A stretch of 64,000 bases of DNA from Prosthecobacter sp. (GCA_017853885.1 JAFMIR010000014.1:32385-96384); one strand, 5' to 3'; numbered from the stretch's first letter, positions 52,755 through 62,963 are shown. A program made the numbers and translations. The notes: generated by a model not told the origin, from the letters alone.

Positions 52755-53805
52755 AACAAATCCCAACGACAGCATCCGCGCCGCCGGTTCCTTGGTCTGC
52801 GTCGGTTTGAACTACAAAACAACGCCTGTCGACGTGCGTGAGCGCCTGGCTTTCCCGGAGGCTTTGGTGCCAGAGGCCGTGAAAAACATCCGTGCACTGC
52901 CAGGTTTTGCCGAAAGCGTTGTGCTGAGCACCTGCAACCGCGTCGAGCTCTATGCCTCGCACGAGTTGCCTGAGGCCGCACAAAGCCATGAGGCTCTGCG
53001 CAACTTCCTTGTGAGCCATTTTGAACTCCAACCGGAACACGCCGAAGCCATGGCACTTTACAAACTCGATGCCGCAGAGGCCGCTCGACACCTCTTCCGC
53101 GTCGTCAGTGGCCTTGATTCGATGGTTTTGGGCGAGACGGAGATCTTCGGACAGGTAAAGGCCGCCTACAAAACCGCGCTCGAAACCGGCAGCACCGGCA
53201 AGGCACTCAATAAGCTTTTCCAGCAGGCCTTTGCTGTCGGCAAACGCGTCCGCAACGATACCATGATCCAACGTGGTTCCACCAGCGTTGGAAGTGTCGC
53301 AGTCGATTTGGCGGAGAAGGTGCATGACCTCAAGGAATGCCGTGTCATGCTCGTGGGTGCTGGAGAAATGAGCCGCACTTGCGCCCAAAGCCTGCTCAGC
53401 CGCGGTGCGAAAAGCATCATTGTGAGCAACCGCAGCTATGATAAGGCGGTGGAACTCGCCACAGAGATGAAGGGCCAGGCGATGAAGTTCGACGAATGGG
53501 AGCATGCTTTGCATGAAGTCGATGTTATCATTTCCAGCACTAGCGCCCCGCATTTTGTCATCAGGAAAGAGCACGTTGAACAAGTCATGCGGCGCCGTCG
53601 CTGGGAGCCACTGCTCATTATCGACATCGCGGTTCCGCGCGATGTCGAGCCTGCTGTAAACAATATCGAGGGCGTTTATCTCTACGACATCGATGCTTTG
53701 CAAGCCATCGCAGATGAAGGCCGCCGCGAACGGGAAAGACAACTCGCGTTATGCGATAAAATCATTGAAGAACAACTCCTGAAGTTTGGATTTGTGGGAT
53801 CTTGA
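52747..53805 (+). CDS. hemA: glutamyl-tRNA reductase
   Basis: A 352-residue NADPH enzyme reducing glutamyl-tRNA to glutamate-1-semialdehyde, the first committed step of tetrapyrrole synthesis. Signatures are G-L-N-Y-K-T-T-P-V-D-V-R-E-R-L near 19-33, the catalytic L-S-T-C-N-R-V-E-L-Y, S-M-V-L-G-E-T-E-I-F-G-Q-V-K and the NADPH site V-M-L-V-G-A-G-E-M-S. Length is slightly short of the usual 420, lacking most of the C-terminal dimerisation domain. Overlaps the HemX-like gene by 8 bases. Confidence 0.95.
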   Translation: MPETNPNDSIRAAGSLVCVGLNYKTTPVDVRERLAFPEALVPEAVKNIRALPGFAESVVLSTCNRVELYASHELPEAAQSHEALRNFLVSHFELQPEHAEAMALYKLDAAEAARHLFRVVSGLDSMVLGETEIFGQVKAAYKTALETGSTGKALNKLFQQAFAVGKRVRNDTMIQRGSTSVGSVAVDLAEKVHDLKECRVMLVGAGEMSRTCAQSLLSRGAKSIIVSNRSYDKAVELATEMKGQAMKFDEWEHALHEVDVIISSTSAPHFVIRKEHVEQVMRRRRWEPLLIIDIAVPRDVEPAVNNIEGVYLYDIDALQAIADEGRRERERQLALCDKIIEEQLLKFGFVGS

Positions 53806-53875
53806 GTGTTACAGCCCAACAAAAAAGACGACTTCCAGAGCAGCACGAAGACAGCCTAGCACATGCGCTAGAGGC

Positions 53876-54802
53876 TTACCGCATGGCCTCAAAGCGTTTC
53901 TTCAAAATGTCTTTTTGCGAAACAGCACCGAGCTTAGCCTGCGTGTCATCAATCCATTTTTGTTCCAACTCGTTCTTCGTGGGGCGGTTGACTTGGTAAT
54001 AGACGCCAAACTTCCCAGGGGCCAAATTGTCGGCAAGCTTGAAAGCAGCAATATCGTCGGTGACATCATGCTGCGTTTCGTCAATCGTTTCCCAAGCGCC
54101 TCCTTTTTTTGGCCAACTGTCGTCAAAGGCACCTGGATAAAACATGACACACTCGCTGAGGCACTCGACGACGCTGAAGCCATCATGCTGGATGGCACGG
54201 GTGAAAATTTCCTCCATGTGTTTCACCTGCGCGGCATGCGTGCGTGCGATGAAAGTGGCGCCACTAGCTAGAAGTTGCTTCATCGGGTTGATGGGGCGGT
54301 CAACACTGCCGGTGGGATCGGTCTTCGATTTGCGACCGATGGGCGTGGTAGGGCTCGTCTGGTTCTTCGTGAGACCGTACACGAAATTGTCCATGATGAT
54401 ATAGGTGAGCTTGATGTTCTTGCGCGCAGCGTGGTTGAGGTGGTTGCCACCAATGGAGAAACCATCGCCGTCACCGCCAAACACAAAGACGTGCACGTCG
54501 GGGCGGCTGAGACTGACGCCGGTGGCAAGGGGCAAGGCACGGCCGTGGATGAAGTGTAGGCTGTGCGTATTCATAAAGTAGGGAAAGCGTGAGGAGCAAC
54601 CGATGCCAGCGACCACAACAATCTTTTCCTGGGGTATCTGAAGCTTTTCGAGCACGCGATAAAACATAGCGAGCACAGCGAAATCACCGCAACCCGGGCA
54701 CCAAGTTGGGTGGTCGGCCGTTAGAGCTTTCTTGGTGACTTTTTCGATGGCGGGAGCATCGGAGGCGACTGGGACTTCGGATGTGGCGACGGCGTTGGAC
54801 AT
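53876..54802 (-). CDS. korB: 2-oxoacid:ferredoxin oxidoreductase beta subunit
   Basis: A 308-residue TPP and iron-sulfur subunit. T-W-C-P-G-C-G-D-F and G-I-G-C-S-S-R-F-P, with Cys in E-C-L-S-E-C, hold the [4Fe-4S] cluster. TPP motif G-G-D-G-D-G-F-S-I-G-G-N-H. It pairs with korA, starting 42 bases after the korA stop, and likely converts 2-oxoglutarate (or another 2-oxoacid) to acyl-CoA with ferredoxin. Confidence 0.92.
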   Translation of the reverse strand: MSNAVATSEVPVASDAPAIEKVTKKALTADHPTWCPGCGDFAVLAMFYRVLEKLQIPQEKIVVVAGIGCSSRFPYFMNTHSLHFIHGRALPLATGVSLSRPDVHVFVFGGDGDGFSIGGNHLNHAARKNIKLTYIIMDNFVYGLTKNQTSPTTPIGRKSKTDPTGSVDRPINPMKQLLASGATFIARTHAAQVKHMEEIFTRAIQHDGFSVVECLSECVMFYPGAFDDSWPKKGGAWETIDETQHDVTDDIAAFKLADNLAPGKFGVYYQVNRPTKNELEQKWIDDTQAKLGAVSQKDILKKRFEAMR

Positions 54803-54844
54803 GACAGCGGATTGGGAAAAATTGAGGAAGGAAGATGACAAAGA

Positions 54845-56644
54845 TCAGGCTTTGGTGGCGGCGAGATGCTTTTCTACGCCGGTGACGATCTCGCGCACAC
54901 GGAAGGCGAGACCGTCCGTCTTGCAGACACTCTTGATCTTCGGGTCGGCATACTTGGCACGGAGGAGTGTGGCGAGTTGGCCGTAGCCGTAGGCGCCATA
55001 GTCGTTCATTTCGACGCACACGACATTCTTAAAGCCCGCAAGCATTCCGTCGAGCGCGTTTGGCAGCGGGTGAAGGTGCCGCAGGTTCGCGGCACTGACC
55101 TTATGACCTTCGCTGCGAAGTCGTTCACAAGCTTCCTTCGCAGGCCCCCAAGCACTGCCCCAAGCAATGATCAGGGCGTCGCCAGTGGTATCGCCGTGAA
55201 TTTCAGGCACCGGGAATTCAGCGGCGGCATCGAGCAGTTTCTGACGACGCTTTTGGGTCATTTGCTGGTGCATTTTTGCATTGCCTGAAGGATGACCCCA
55301 CTCGTCATGCTCGAGGCCGGAGATGTGAGGATACTTGCCAGCGGCCATCTTCGTGCCAGGAGGGGCATGCTGCGTAGTCTTGTCCAAAGGATAAGGCTTC
55401 CAGTCGACTGCACGCGGTGATAGATCGAGCGTAGGCTCGACCCAGTGTTTGTCGATATCGGGCTCCTCAAAGGCCTCGATGCGGCTGCTGAGCGCCTGAT
55501 CACTGAGGATGATGACGGGGCTGGAGTATTTGCGAGCGATACGTCCGGCCTCAAGGGCGATGTAGAAGCAGTCTTCGACATCTTTGGGAGCCAAAACGAA
55601 ACGCGGTGTGTCGCCATGGCTGCCGTAGATGGCCTGCATGAGGTCGCTTTGTTCGACACTGGTTGGCAGACCTGTGGAAGGTCCGCCGCGCTGCACATTG
55701 ACGACGATGAGCGGCAGCTCGGCCATGCTGGCGTAGCCGAGGGCTTCCATCTTCAGCGACAAACCGGGGCCGGAGCTGCCGGTCATCGCGAGATGGCCAG
55801 CGAAGGCCTCACCGATGGCCATGCTGACGGCGGCGAGTTCGTCCTCGGCCTGAACAAAGATGCCGCCATACTTTGGCAGCTCACTACGAAGTGTTTCCAT
55901 GATGGAGGACCATGGCGTGATCGGATAAGCGGCGCCATAGCGGACACCGGCGGCAAGAAGTCCCATGGAAAGCATCTGATTGCCATCTGTGGAGATTCGA
56001 TGCCCGGAATCCGCCTCGCCTGGAGCGAGCACGAATTTTTCGATGTCGCCGATTTGGTATGCATAACCCGCATCAAAAGCCAGAAGAGCATTTCGGAGCA
56101 CCGATTCGTCTTTTTTACCAAACTGTCGGCTGATGATACCAACGAGCTTCTCCTTGTCCAAGTTGAACACAGCCACAATGAGGCCAAGAACAAACATGTT
56201 CTTACCGCGATCCTTAGCACTGCCACCGATGGCCTCCACAGTGGCGGCGGTGAACGGAATGCCTATGTGGAAGACGCCACGCTCATGCTTGATCTCCTTC
56301 ACCTCACCACTGTCATACAGGCAGATACCGCCTTGGCGCAGCGCGCCAAAGTGGCTGTCATAACTGTGCTGGTAAAACGCCACAAGCACGTCTGCCTCAT
56401 CGCCTGCAGTCAGCACCTCTCCGCTGCCTAGATGCACCTGAAAGATCGAAGGCCCACCGCTGATGGTGGATGGAATGGTCATGTAGGTCATCACCTCCTG
56501 TGCTGTGCGGCCCGCCAGCCGTGCGAGAAAACCACCGATGGACTGGATACCGTCCTGTGAATTTCCAGCGAAACGGATAACAGCGTTGCGAAGGGTTTTC
56601 TTGGAATCAGACGACGACGGAGCGGAGGCTGTGGCAGTGGACAT
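54845..56644 (-). CDS. korA: 2-oxoacid:ferredoxin oxidoreductase alpha subunit with fused gamma domain
   Basis: A 599-residue KorA. The N-terminal 180 residues are the gamma domain (V-I-R-F-A-G-N-S-Q-D-G-I-Q-S-I-G-G); the pyrimidine-binding domain follows with A-A-Y-P-I-T-P-W-S-S-I-M, A-E-D-E-L-A-A-V-S-M-A-I-G and S-G-P-G-L-S-L-K-M-E. A C-terminal transketolase-like domain ends it. This fused form occurs in aerobes and actinobacteria. Forms an operon with korB. The ATG 56644 is used rather than 56776. Confidence 0.93.
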   Translation of the reverse strand: MSTATASAPSSSDSKKTLRNAVIRFAGNSQDGIQSIGGFLARLAGRTAQEVMTYMTIPSTISGGPSIFQVHLGSGEVLTAGDEADVLVAFYQHSYDSHFGALRQGGICLYDSGEVKEIKHERGVFHIGIPFTAATVEAIGGSAKDRGKNMFVLGLIVAVFNLDKEKLVGIISRQFGKKDESVLRNALLAFDAGYAYQIGDIEKFVLAPGEADSGHRISTDGNQMLSMGLLAAGVRYGAAYPITPWSSIMETLRSELPKYGGIFVQAEDELAAVSMAIGEAFAGHLAMTGSSGPGLSLKMEALGYASMAELPLIVVNVQRGGPSTGLPTSVEQSDLMQAIYGSHGDTPRFVLAPKDVEDCFYIALEAGRIARKYSSPVIILSDQALSSRIEAFEEPDIDKHWVEPTLDLSPRAVDWKPYPLDKTTQHAPPGTKMAAGKYPHISGLEHDEWGHPSGNAKMHQQMTQKRRQKLLDAAAEFPVPEIHGDTTGDALIIAWGSAWGPAKEACERLRSEGHKVSAANLRHLHPLPNALDGMLAGFKNVVCVEMNDYGAYGYGQLATLLRAKYADPKIKSVCKTDGLAFRVREIVTGVEKHLAATKA

Positions 56645-56805
56645 GCGAGATGGGTTGGGCGAGATTAAACAAGGAGTTTTTAGCGGGTCTAACGAGAGCC
56701 GTCCACCTTCCAATGCATGAAATGATGGGCTGAAAATGGCATGCAGCTTGCCCGACATTAAAATCAGTCCGTGCAAATGCCATGAAATGATGATTGATCC
56801 ACCTC

Positions 56806-57714
56806 ATGCGCATTGGCATCACAGGAGCGACCGGGTTTCTCGGCAAGCATTTCATTCGACAGGCCAGCGAAGGTGGTCATGCACTGGTGGCTTACACACG
56901 TAGCCAACTCGAACGGCCGGTGCCGCTGGCTGCGGAGACGCTGAAACAGCCCCGAACTGAACCACATCAACTGACGGAAACAAAACTCGATGCGCTGGTG
57001 CATCTCGCGGGCGAATCGCTGATGGGGCTGTGGACGGCGCAAAAGCGTGAACGCATCTGGAAAAGTCGTGTGGAGTTCACTCAAGGCCTCGTGAGGCATC
57101 TCAGCACTTGGAAAGCGGAGAACCGGCCGCAGGTGCTTGTGTGTGCCTCGGGCTCCGGTTTTTACGGTGATCGAGGTGATGACCTGCTCGATGAGAGCTC
57201 GCCCTCCGGTGCGGGTTTTCTAGCGGAGCTATGTATGGAATGGGAAAAGGCCGCGAAAGAGGCGGAGAAGCTCGGCATGCGGGTGGTGATGCTGCGCACG
57301 GGTATGGTGCTCGGGCCAGATGGCGGAGCGTTTCCGCTGTTGAAGCGTGTTTTTGGCCTCGGACTTGGCGGAAGGCTGGGAAGTGGTCGCCAGTGGATGC
57401 CGTGGATTCATGTGGAGGATACGGTGGGCCTCATGTTGAGAGCAGTGGAGCAAGACGGCATCCGCGGGCCCATCAATCTCACCGCGCCCGAAGCGGTGAC
57501 GAATGCGATCTTCACTCAAAGCCTCGCTAAAGCCCTCCATCGGCCTGCTTTTTTCCATGCCCCAGCTTTTGCGATGCGGTTGCTGCTCCGTGGCATGGCC
57601 AATGAGATGCTGCTGGGGAGCCAGCGAGTGAGTCCTCGCGTTGCCATCGATTCAGGCTACACTTTCACTCACCCGTCCCTCGCCGGCGCTCTCGCCTCGC
57701 TGCTTGGAACCTGA
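56806..57714 (+). CDS. TIGR01777-family NAD-dependent epimerase (YfcH-like)
   Basis: A 302-residue SDR-type protein: M-R-I-G-I-T-G-A-T-G-F-L-G-K-H start, H-L-A-G-E-S-L-M, and the family core S-A-S-G-S-G-F-Y-G-D-like (C-A-S-G-S-G-F-Y-G-D-R-G-D). The DUF1731 C-terminus starts near 245. Role unknown; related proteins bind NADP and may act in redox or division-linked processes. It is divergent from korA, and the HAD gene follows 21 bases after. Confidence 0.88.
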   Translation: MRIGITGATGFLGKHFIRQASEGGHALVAYTRSQLERPVPLAAETLKQPRTEPHQLTETKLDALVHLAGESLMGLWTAQKRERIWKSRVEFTQGLVRHLSTWKAENRPQVLVCASGSGFYGDRGDDLLDESSPSGAGFLAELCMEWEKAAKEAEKLGMRVVMLRTGMVLGPDGGAFPLLKRVFGLGLGGRLGSGRQWMPWIHVEDTVGLMLRAVEQDGIRGPINLTAPEAVTNAIFTQSLAKALHRPAFFHAPAFAMRLLLRGMANEMLLGSQRVSPRVAIDSGYTFTHPSLAGALASLLGT

Positions 57715-57735
57715 AATCTGAAATCTGACACCCAG

Positions 57736-58614
57736 ATGGCCTCGCAACAAACCACCATCGGCATTATCTACGATTACGACCAGACGCTGAGCCCTACGTA
57801 TATGCAGGACGAGACGCTCTTTCCGCAGTTCGGCATCAATCCGACGCAGTTCTGGAAGCGCAGCCGCGAACTGGTGGACCAAGAAGGCTACGATGGCGAG
57901 CTGGCCTATCTCAAATGCATGCTCGACTACCTCGACATGGATCGCCCCACGAACGAGGAACTGCGAAATCTCGGTACCAAGCTGCGCTTTTACAAAGGTG
58001 TGCCGGAGATCTTCTCGGAGCTCGATAGCGTGCTGAATGACCAACACCGCCTTCTCGGTGTGAAGATCGAGCACTACATCGTCTCCAGCGGCCTGAAGGC
58101 CCTGCTCGATGGCTCGTCGCTCGCTCCTTACATCAAGCGCATCTTCGGCTGCGAATTCGGCGAGGATAAAAACGGCCGCATCACCTTCCCGAAGCGTGTC
58201 ATCAGTCACACGACAAAGACGCAGTACATCTTCCGCATCAACAAAGGCATGCTCGAGCCCCACGAGGACGTGAATGACCACATGGCCCCCGAGCTGCGCC
58301 CGATTCCCTTCCAAAACATGATCTACGTTGGCGATGGGCCCACCGATGTCCCCTGCTTCACGCTCATGAAACGCTACGGCGGCAACGCCATCGCGGTTTA
58401 CAATCCCGACGAAGCCAGCCGCACCAGTTTCCGCAAATGCTTCCAGCTCACCGGCCTCGCGGATCGCGTGAAACACATCGCCCCGGCTGATTATCGTCAA
58501 GGCAGCCACCTGCGCCTGCTCATCGAGGAGATGGTTCGGGAGATCGCCGATACCATCGTGCGGAAGAAGAAGCAGGAGATCGAAGACGGCACGGTGTCCG
58601 CGCCGCATTTTTAG
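57736..58614 (+). CDS. HAD-superfamily hydrolase, long form
   Basis: A 292-residue HAD-like protein. Motif I is I-I-Y-D-Y-D-Q-T-L-S-P (D-x-D), motif II near V-S-S-G, and motif IV M-I-Y-V-G-D-G-P-T-D-V-P. It has a long helical cap between motifs (about 30-120) and a helical C-terminus (R-L-L-I-E-E-M-V-R-E-I-A). A phosphatase is likely; the substrate cannot be told. Confidence 0.82.
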   Translation: MASQQTTIGIIYDYDQTLSPTYMQDETLFPQFGINPTQFWKRSRELVDQEGYDGELAYLKCMLDYLDMDRPTNEELRNLGTKLRFYKGVPEIFSELDSVLNDQHRLLGVKIEHYIVSSGLKALLDGSSLAPYIKRIFGCEFGEDKNGRITFPKRVISHTTKTQYIFRINKGMLEPHEDVNDHMAPELRPIPFQNMIYVGDGPTDVPCFTLMKRYGGNAIAVYNPDEASRTSFRKCFQLTGLADRVKHIAPADYRQGSHLRLLIEEMVREIADTIVRKKKQEIEDGTVSAPHF

Positions 58615-58651
58615 CCGCAATCCGCAGTGATACTCATTTTGCGCGCATGAC

Positions 58652-60205
58652 TCAACTTCTCCTCACCAGCAAGCTCTTGCCCGTCATCTCCGCAGGTTGC
58701 TTCACGCCGAGCATGTCGAGCAGCGTAGGCGCGATGTCGGCGAGGATGCCGTTGCGGACGGTGTAGTTCGCGGCGTCGGCAGCGACGTAGATGCCGTGGA
58801 CAAGGTTCGTGGTGTGGGCGGTGTGCGGGGAGCCATCGGCGTTGCGCATCTGCTCGCAGTTGCCGTGGTCAGCGGTGATGAAGAGCTTGCCGCCGAGTTC
58901 GAGCACCTTCTCGACGATGAGCTTCACGCCGAGGTCGATGGTTTCGCAGGCGTGCACGCCGGCCTCGACGACGCCGGTGTGGCCGACCATGTCGGGGTTG
59001 GCGTAGTTCATGATAACGGCATCGTATTTCTCCAAGCGGCGCAGCACTTCGAAGGTGAGATCCGGAGCGCTCATCTGCGGCTTCTTGTCGTAGGTGGGCA
59101 CTTCTTTAGGCGAAATGGCCAAGTAGCGATCCTCGCCGGGATTGGGCTCCTCGACGCCGCTGTTGAAGAAGAAGGTGACGTGCGGGTATTTCTCCGTTTC
59201 AGCCGCACGAAGCTGCGTGAGGCCTGCGGCGGAGATGGTTTGCCCTAGGTTGTTACTGAGGCTCTCAGTGCCAAAAATCACGCGAGCACCGAGATCGACG
59301 TAAGTCGCGTCATACTCGGTGAGCGTGTAGTAACCGGTCTTCGGCGTCACTTCGCGGTCAAAACCGGCGAAATCGGCCTTCAGGAAGGCCTCGCTGAGCT
59401 GGCGAGCGCGGTCGGCGCGGAAATTGAACCAGAGGATCACGTCGCCATCGCGGATGCGCTGCTCATTGGCATTGGAAAAAATCATCGGCTGCATGAATTC
59501 ATCGCCACGCGGGTCTTTCGGATACGCGGCCTGCACGGCGGCGCTCGGCCGATCGGTGCGCACTTCACCGCGACCGAGCACGATGGCATCCCAGGCGAGC
59601 TTGTTGCGCTCCCAGCGCTTGTCGCGGTCCATGGCATAGTAGCGACCGATCACGGTGGCGATATTCGCGCCGCTCGGCTTCAAATCGGCCTCCAGCTTGG
59701 CCATGTAGGCCGCGCCGCCGGTCGGTGAGGTGTCGCGCCCGTCGGTGATGGCATGCACCATCAAATCGGTGACTCCGGCGGCCTTCGCCGCATTGCAGAG
59801 CGCGGCGAGGTGATCCTGATGCGAATGCACACCGCCATCGCTGATGAGGCCGAGCAAGTGCAAGCGCTTACCTTTCGCTTTCTCAAAGGCCTCGACGAGC
59901 ACGGGCATCTTCGCGAGTTCGCCATCTCGAATGCTCTTATTGATGCGGGTGAGGTCCTGATAGACGATGCGGCCTGCGCCGAGGTTCAGGTGACCGACTT
60001 CGCTGTTGCCCATCTGACCTTCCGGAAGGCCCACATCCTCTCCGCTGGCGCTCACGGTGCCGCGTGGGTAGGTGGCGTAAAGGTGGTCATGGAACGGCGT
60101 CTTCGCGAGCAGCGTGGCATCGCCATTGGCTTGGGCTTGAGCTTTGCCGCCGGGGTTGATGCCCCAGCCGTCACGAATGATGAGAACAACAGGTTTTTTA
60201 GACAT
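58652..60205 (-). CDS. gpmI: 2,3-bisphosphoglycerate-independent phosphoglycerate mutase
   Basis: A 517-residue Mn-dependent glycolytic enzyme interconverting 3- and 2-phosphoglycerate. The phospho-Ser is in M-G-N-S-E-V-G-H-L-N-L-G-A; metal residues in L-I-I-R-D-G-W-G, F-I-T-A-D-H-G-N-C-E and H-T-A-H-T-T-N. Size is typical. It is convergent with the HAD gene and divergent from the amidase. Confidence 0.96.
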   Translation of the reverse strand: MSKKPVVLIIRDGWGINPGGKAQAQANGDATLLAKTPFHDHLYATYPRGTVSASGEDVGLPEGQMGNSEVGHLNLGAGRIVYQDLTRINKSIRDGELAKMPVLVEAFEKAKGKRLHLLGLISDGGVHSHQDHLAALCNAAKAAGVTDLMVHAITDGRDTSPTGGAAYMAKLEADLKPSGANIATVIGRYYAMDRDKRWERNKLAWDAIVLGRGEVRTDRPSAAVQAAYPKDPRGDEFMQPMIFSNANEQRIRDGDVILWFNFRADRARQLSEAFLKADFAGFDREVTPKTGYYTLTEYDATYVDLGARVIFGTESLSNNLGQTISAAGLTQLRAAETEKYPHVTFFFNSGVEEPNPGEDRYLAISPKEVPTYDKKPQMSAPDLTFEVLRRLEKYDAVIMNYANPDMVGHTGVVEAGVHACETIDLGVKLIVEKVLELGGKLFITADHGNCEQMRNADGSPHTAHTTNLVHGIYVAADAANYTVRNGILADIAPTLLDMLGVKQPAEMTGKSLLVRRS

Positions 60206-60339
60206 GAATGCGGCTCAATGGGGCAAGTTCGTGCCTTGGTCAAGATGGTCAAAGAACTAGCACGGCAGCTGGGCGGCAATCTTTGACTTCATTGCAGCCG
60301 ATTGCCGCTGGCTGTGAAAAGCAGATGCCGCTTCGGGGA

Positions 60340-60367
60340 TTGCCAAATCCCCCCGGCAGACTATAAA
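60340..60367 (+). promoter_or_regulatory. candidate sigma-70-type promoter of the amidase
   Basis: TTGCCA (-35) and TATAAA (-10) are 16 bases apart, with the -10 ending 35 bases before the ATG. A 7-bp stem GGGGATT/AATCCCC overlaps the -35 and could affect transcription. Confidence 0.45.
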
Positions 60368-60402
60368 ACCATGTAACTCGTGCCTCCACCATCCACACAA
60401 AC

Positions 60403-61779
60403 ATGACATTCGGTTCACCAGCCTCTTTTCGCCGAGTCGCAGCCGTGATCGTTGTGGCAGGGTTGGCCGTAGTGGTCATTCAGCCCGCTCGTGGCGAAGC
60501 GGAAAAGAAGGGGTTTTTGTCCAAAATCTTTGGTGGCACTGAACCCGAGGTAAAATCGATCGAAAAGCCCACGGTGCCGCAAACCAAGTCAGCGACCGAG
60601 TCGAAGCCCAAATCCACCTTGGGCAGTAAATCGAAGCCTAAGGCCTCAAAAGCCAAATCTGTGGCAGCGAAATCCTCGACGACGGTCCAAAAGACCACAC
60701 CCAAACCCATTGAGGCTGAAAAGAAGGTCGAGCCCCCCAAGCAAACTCCAAAGTTAGAGCCACAAGCTCCCCTTCCTGCTCCGCAGCCAAAGCCGGCGGC
60801 AACCATCACGGCAAATGTCAAAAGAGAGGTAAAGCCTTCAGCAACGAATCCTTGGCACATCATTGACGTGGGTGGCCGCGATTACGTCACACTGGAGAGC
60901 ATCCGGAACTTCTACAACCCACTCTTCGGCTTCACCGGTTTCCGGCAGCAGGGCAATCACATTTGGCTGATGTCGAGCAAGCTGGTCATCAAGGCTCAAA
61001 TCGGCTCACAGGAACTGCTCATGAACAACATGAAGTTCATCCTGAGCTTCCCGGTCATTTCTCAAGGCGAGAGGACGCTCATCTCACGCTTGGACCTCGT
61101 GAAGCTCGTCGATCCCATCCTGAATCCTAGCCACATCCAAGGCGCGGAATACTTCGACACGGTGGTAGTCGATGCCGGCCACGGAGGCCACGATGCGGGT
61201 GCTCGAGGCGTCTATGGATATGAGAAAAATTACGCGCTCCAAATGGCGCAGCATCTCCGCACGGCGTTGATGGCTCGAGGCTTCAAGGTGGTGCTCACCC
61301 GCAGCACGGACACCTTCATCAGTCTGAGTGGCCGTGTATCCATCGCCAACCAAATTCCAAATAGCATTTTCATCAGCCTGCACCTGAACTCCGGCGGCAG
61401 CACTGCCAGCGGCATCGAGACTTGGGCTCTCACGCCGCAAAACGCAGCGGCCACCATCTCACGTGGCGGCGGTTACAACGTGAACGGCACCACCGGCAAC
61501 AAGCAGGACTCCGCGAACATCGCCCTCGCCTCCGCCGTGCAGGCACGTGTACTCAGCACCGTGAAGGTGGTCGATCGCGGCATCAAGCGCGCTCAATGGA
61601 GCGTGCTCACCGGCATCAAGAAACCGGGAATTCTTTTCGAGGGGGGATTTGTGACGAACTCCAAGGAGTGCCTTTTGATCGCGTCAGGGAACTACCAGAA
61701 AACCGTCGCCGCTGCTATCGCCGAAGCGGTCGTGAATTATCGCAAAGCACTCGAGCCAGCGATGGTCAACCGCCGATGA
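60403..61779 (+). CDS. N-acetylmuramoyl-L-alanine amidase
   Basis: A 458-residue exported cell-wall hydrolase. Signal peptide (about 1-28), then a Lys/Pro/Ser-rich linker (about 40-140), a copper-amine-oxidase-N-like substrate region (about 150-235), and the amidase_3 domain (about 248-450). Zinc residues are in V-V-D-A-G-H-G-G-H-D, G-Y-E-K-N and I-S-L-H-L-N-S. It cleaves the amide between MurNAc and L-Ala. It is divergent from gpmI. Confidence 0.92.
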   Translation: MTFGSPASFRRVAAVIVVAGLAVVVIQPARGEAEKKGFLSKIFGGTEPEVKSIEKPTVPQTKSATESKPKSTLGSKSKPKASKAKSVAAKSSTTVQKTTPKPIEAEKKVEPPKQTPKLEPQAPLPAPQPKPAATITANVKREVKPSATNPWHIIDVGGRDYVTLESIRNFYNPLFGFTGFRQQGNHIWLMSSKLVIKAQIGSQELLMNNMKFILSFPVISQGERTLISRLDLVKLVDPILNPSHIQGAEYFDTVVVDAGHGGHDAGARGVYGYEKNYALQMAQHLRTALMARGFKVVLTRSTDTFISLSGRVSIANQIPNSIFISLHLNSGGSTASGIETWALTPQNAAATISRGGGYNVNGTTGNKQDSANIALASAVQARVLSTVKVVDRGIKRAQWSVLTGIKKPGILFEGGFVTNSKECLLIASGNYQKTVAAAIAEAVVNYRKALEPAMVNRR

Positions 61780-61931
61780 ACCATGGGCAACTGCTGTTCA
61801 TGCTATCGAGCGGCAGTTGGCGATTAACTTCCCAGAATCTGCGAAAGTCGGTGACATGACTGCCACTTGTCCGTTTGCGGCGAGGAAGCACAGCTTGCTA
61901 CCCCAATCAATGAGGCAAGGATAGACGACCT

Positions 61932-62963
61932 GTGATACCGAGCCTGCCTGTGACCCTTTTTCTCACCGATCCCGACTTCCATGATCCGCTTGCAGACGAA
62001 CTGCCTGCAGCGCATTTGAGCGAACGCTCTGGCCTAGGCTGGTTAAGCGAACACCATCTCGGAAATAGGCCGTGCTTGGCTTTTGCACGTCAAACGCTGC
62101 CTCAAATCGTCGAAATACAGGCCATGTCTATCAATGTATGGGCAGAACGGCTTATTGATGCCATCGCGGGCGTTCTGCCAGATGATCAGCCATGGCATCT
62201 GCACCTTTGGCCAGAATATGGCGAAGGACGCGCCGGTCTGCACCGCTGTGAACTCATCCGCAACGCGGTAAAGGAACGATTGAAAAAGCGTCGTCGGCAT
62301 CTGCTGCGTTCAATGAGCGATGACATCGTGCCTTTCACGCCGCAAAGCTCGCTTGTGCAGTGCTTTCTCAACTCGCCGGAGACTGGATGGCTCTCGGTGA
62401 GCATCGCGCCGCAGCCGTTTGAACTCCGCGGCATCATCTCGCCCTATGTGCGCGGCTTTATCCCATGGGCAGAGGATAAGTCAGCACCCTCACGTGCCTT
62501 TGCGAAGGTCATCGAGAGCGAACTGAGGCTTGGCCGACAGATCGAGGCGGGCCAGACCGTGGTCGATCTCGGTGCCTCGCCGGGTAGCTGGAGCTACGTC
62601 GCGGTGAAACGCGGTGCTCACGTCATCGCCATCGACCGCTCGGAGCTGCGCGAGGATCTGATGCGGAGCCCACGGCTGAGCTTTGAGACCGCGGATGCCT
62701 TCAAATACAAGCCGCCACAAACGGTGGACTGGCTCATCTGCGATGTCATCGCCGCACCGCAGCGCAGCATCGACCTGCTGCTCGAATGGCTGCGCGAGAG
62801 GCGCATGCGGCATTTCATCGTCACGATCAAATTCAAAGGCGCGGACGAGTATCCACTGCTCGAACAGCTCAAGCAGCATGCACCGCCGCTGTGCGCCGAC
62901 TTCCGCCTCACACGGCTCTGCGCGAACAAAAATGAGGTCTGCGCCTTTGGCAGCATCCTTTGA
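61932..62963 (+). CDS. RlmM-like 2'-O-ribose RNA methyltransferase
   Basis: A 343-residue SAM-dependent enzyme with an N-terminal THUMP-like part (about 1-170) and a C-terminal FtsJ-fold (about 195-343): T-V-V-D-L-G-A-S-P-G-S-W-S-Y, D-W-L-I-C-D-V, I-V-T-I-K-F-K-G, ending N-E-V-C-A-F-G-S-I-L. The D/K/K-type residues match RlmM, which methylates C2498 of 23S rRNA in E. coli. The GTG start at 61932 is used. Specificity is inferred. Confidence 0.85.
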   Translation: MIPSLPVTLFLTDPDFHDPLADELPAAHLSERSGLGWLSEHHLGNRPCLAFARQTLPQIVEIQAMSINVWAERLIDAIAGVLPDDQPWHLHLWPEYGEGRAGLHRCELIRNAVKERLKKRRRHLLRSMSDDIVPFTPQSSLVQCFLNSPETGWLSVSIAPQPFELRGIISPYVRGFIPWAEDKSAPSRAFAKVIESELRLGRQIEAGQTVVDLGASPGSWSYVAVKRGAHVIAIDRSELREDLMRSPRLSFETADAFKYKPPQTVDWLICDVIAAPQRSIDLLLEWLRERRMRHFIVTIKFKGADEYPLLEQLKQHAPPLCADFRLTRLCANKNEVCAFGSIL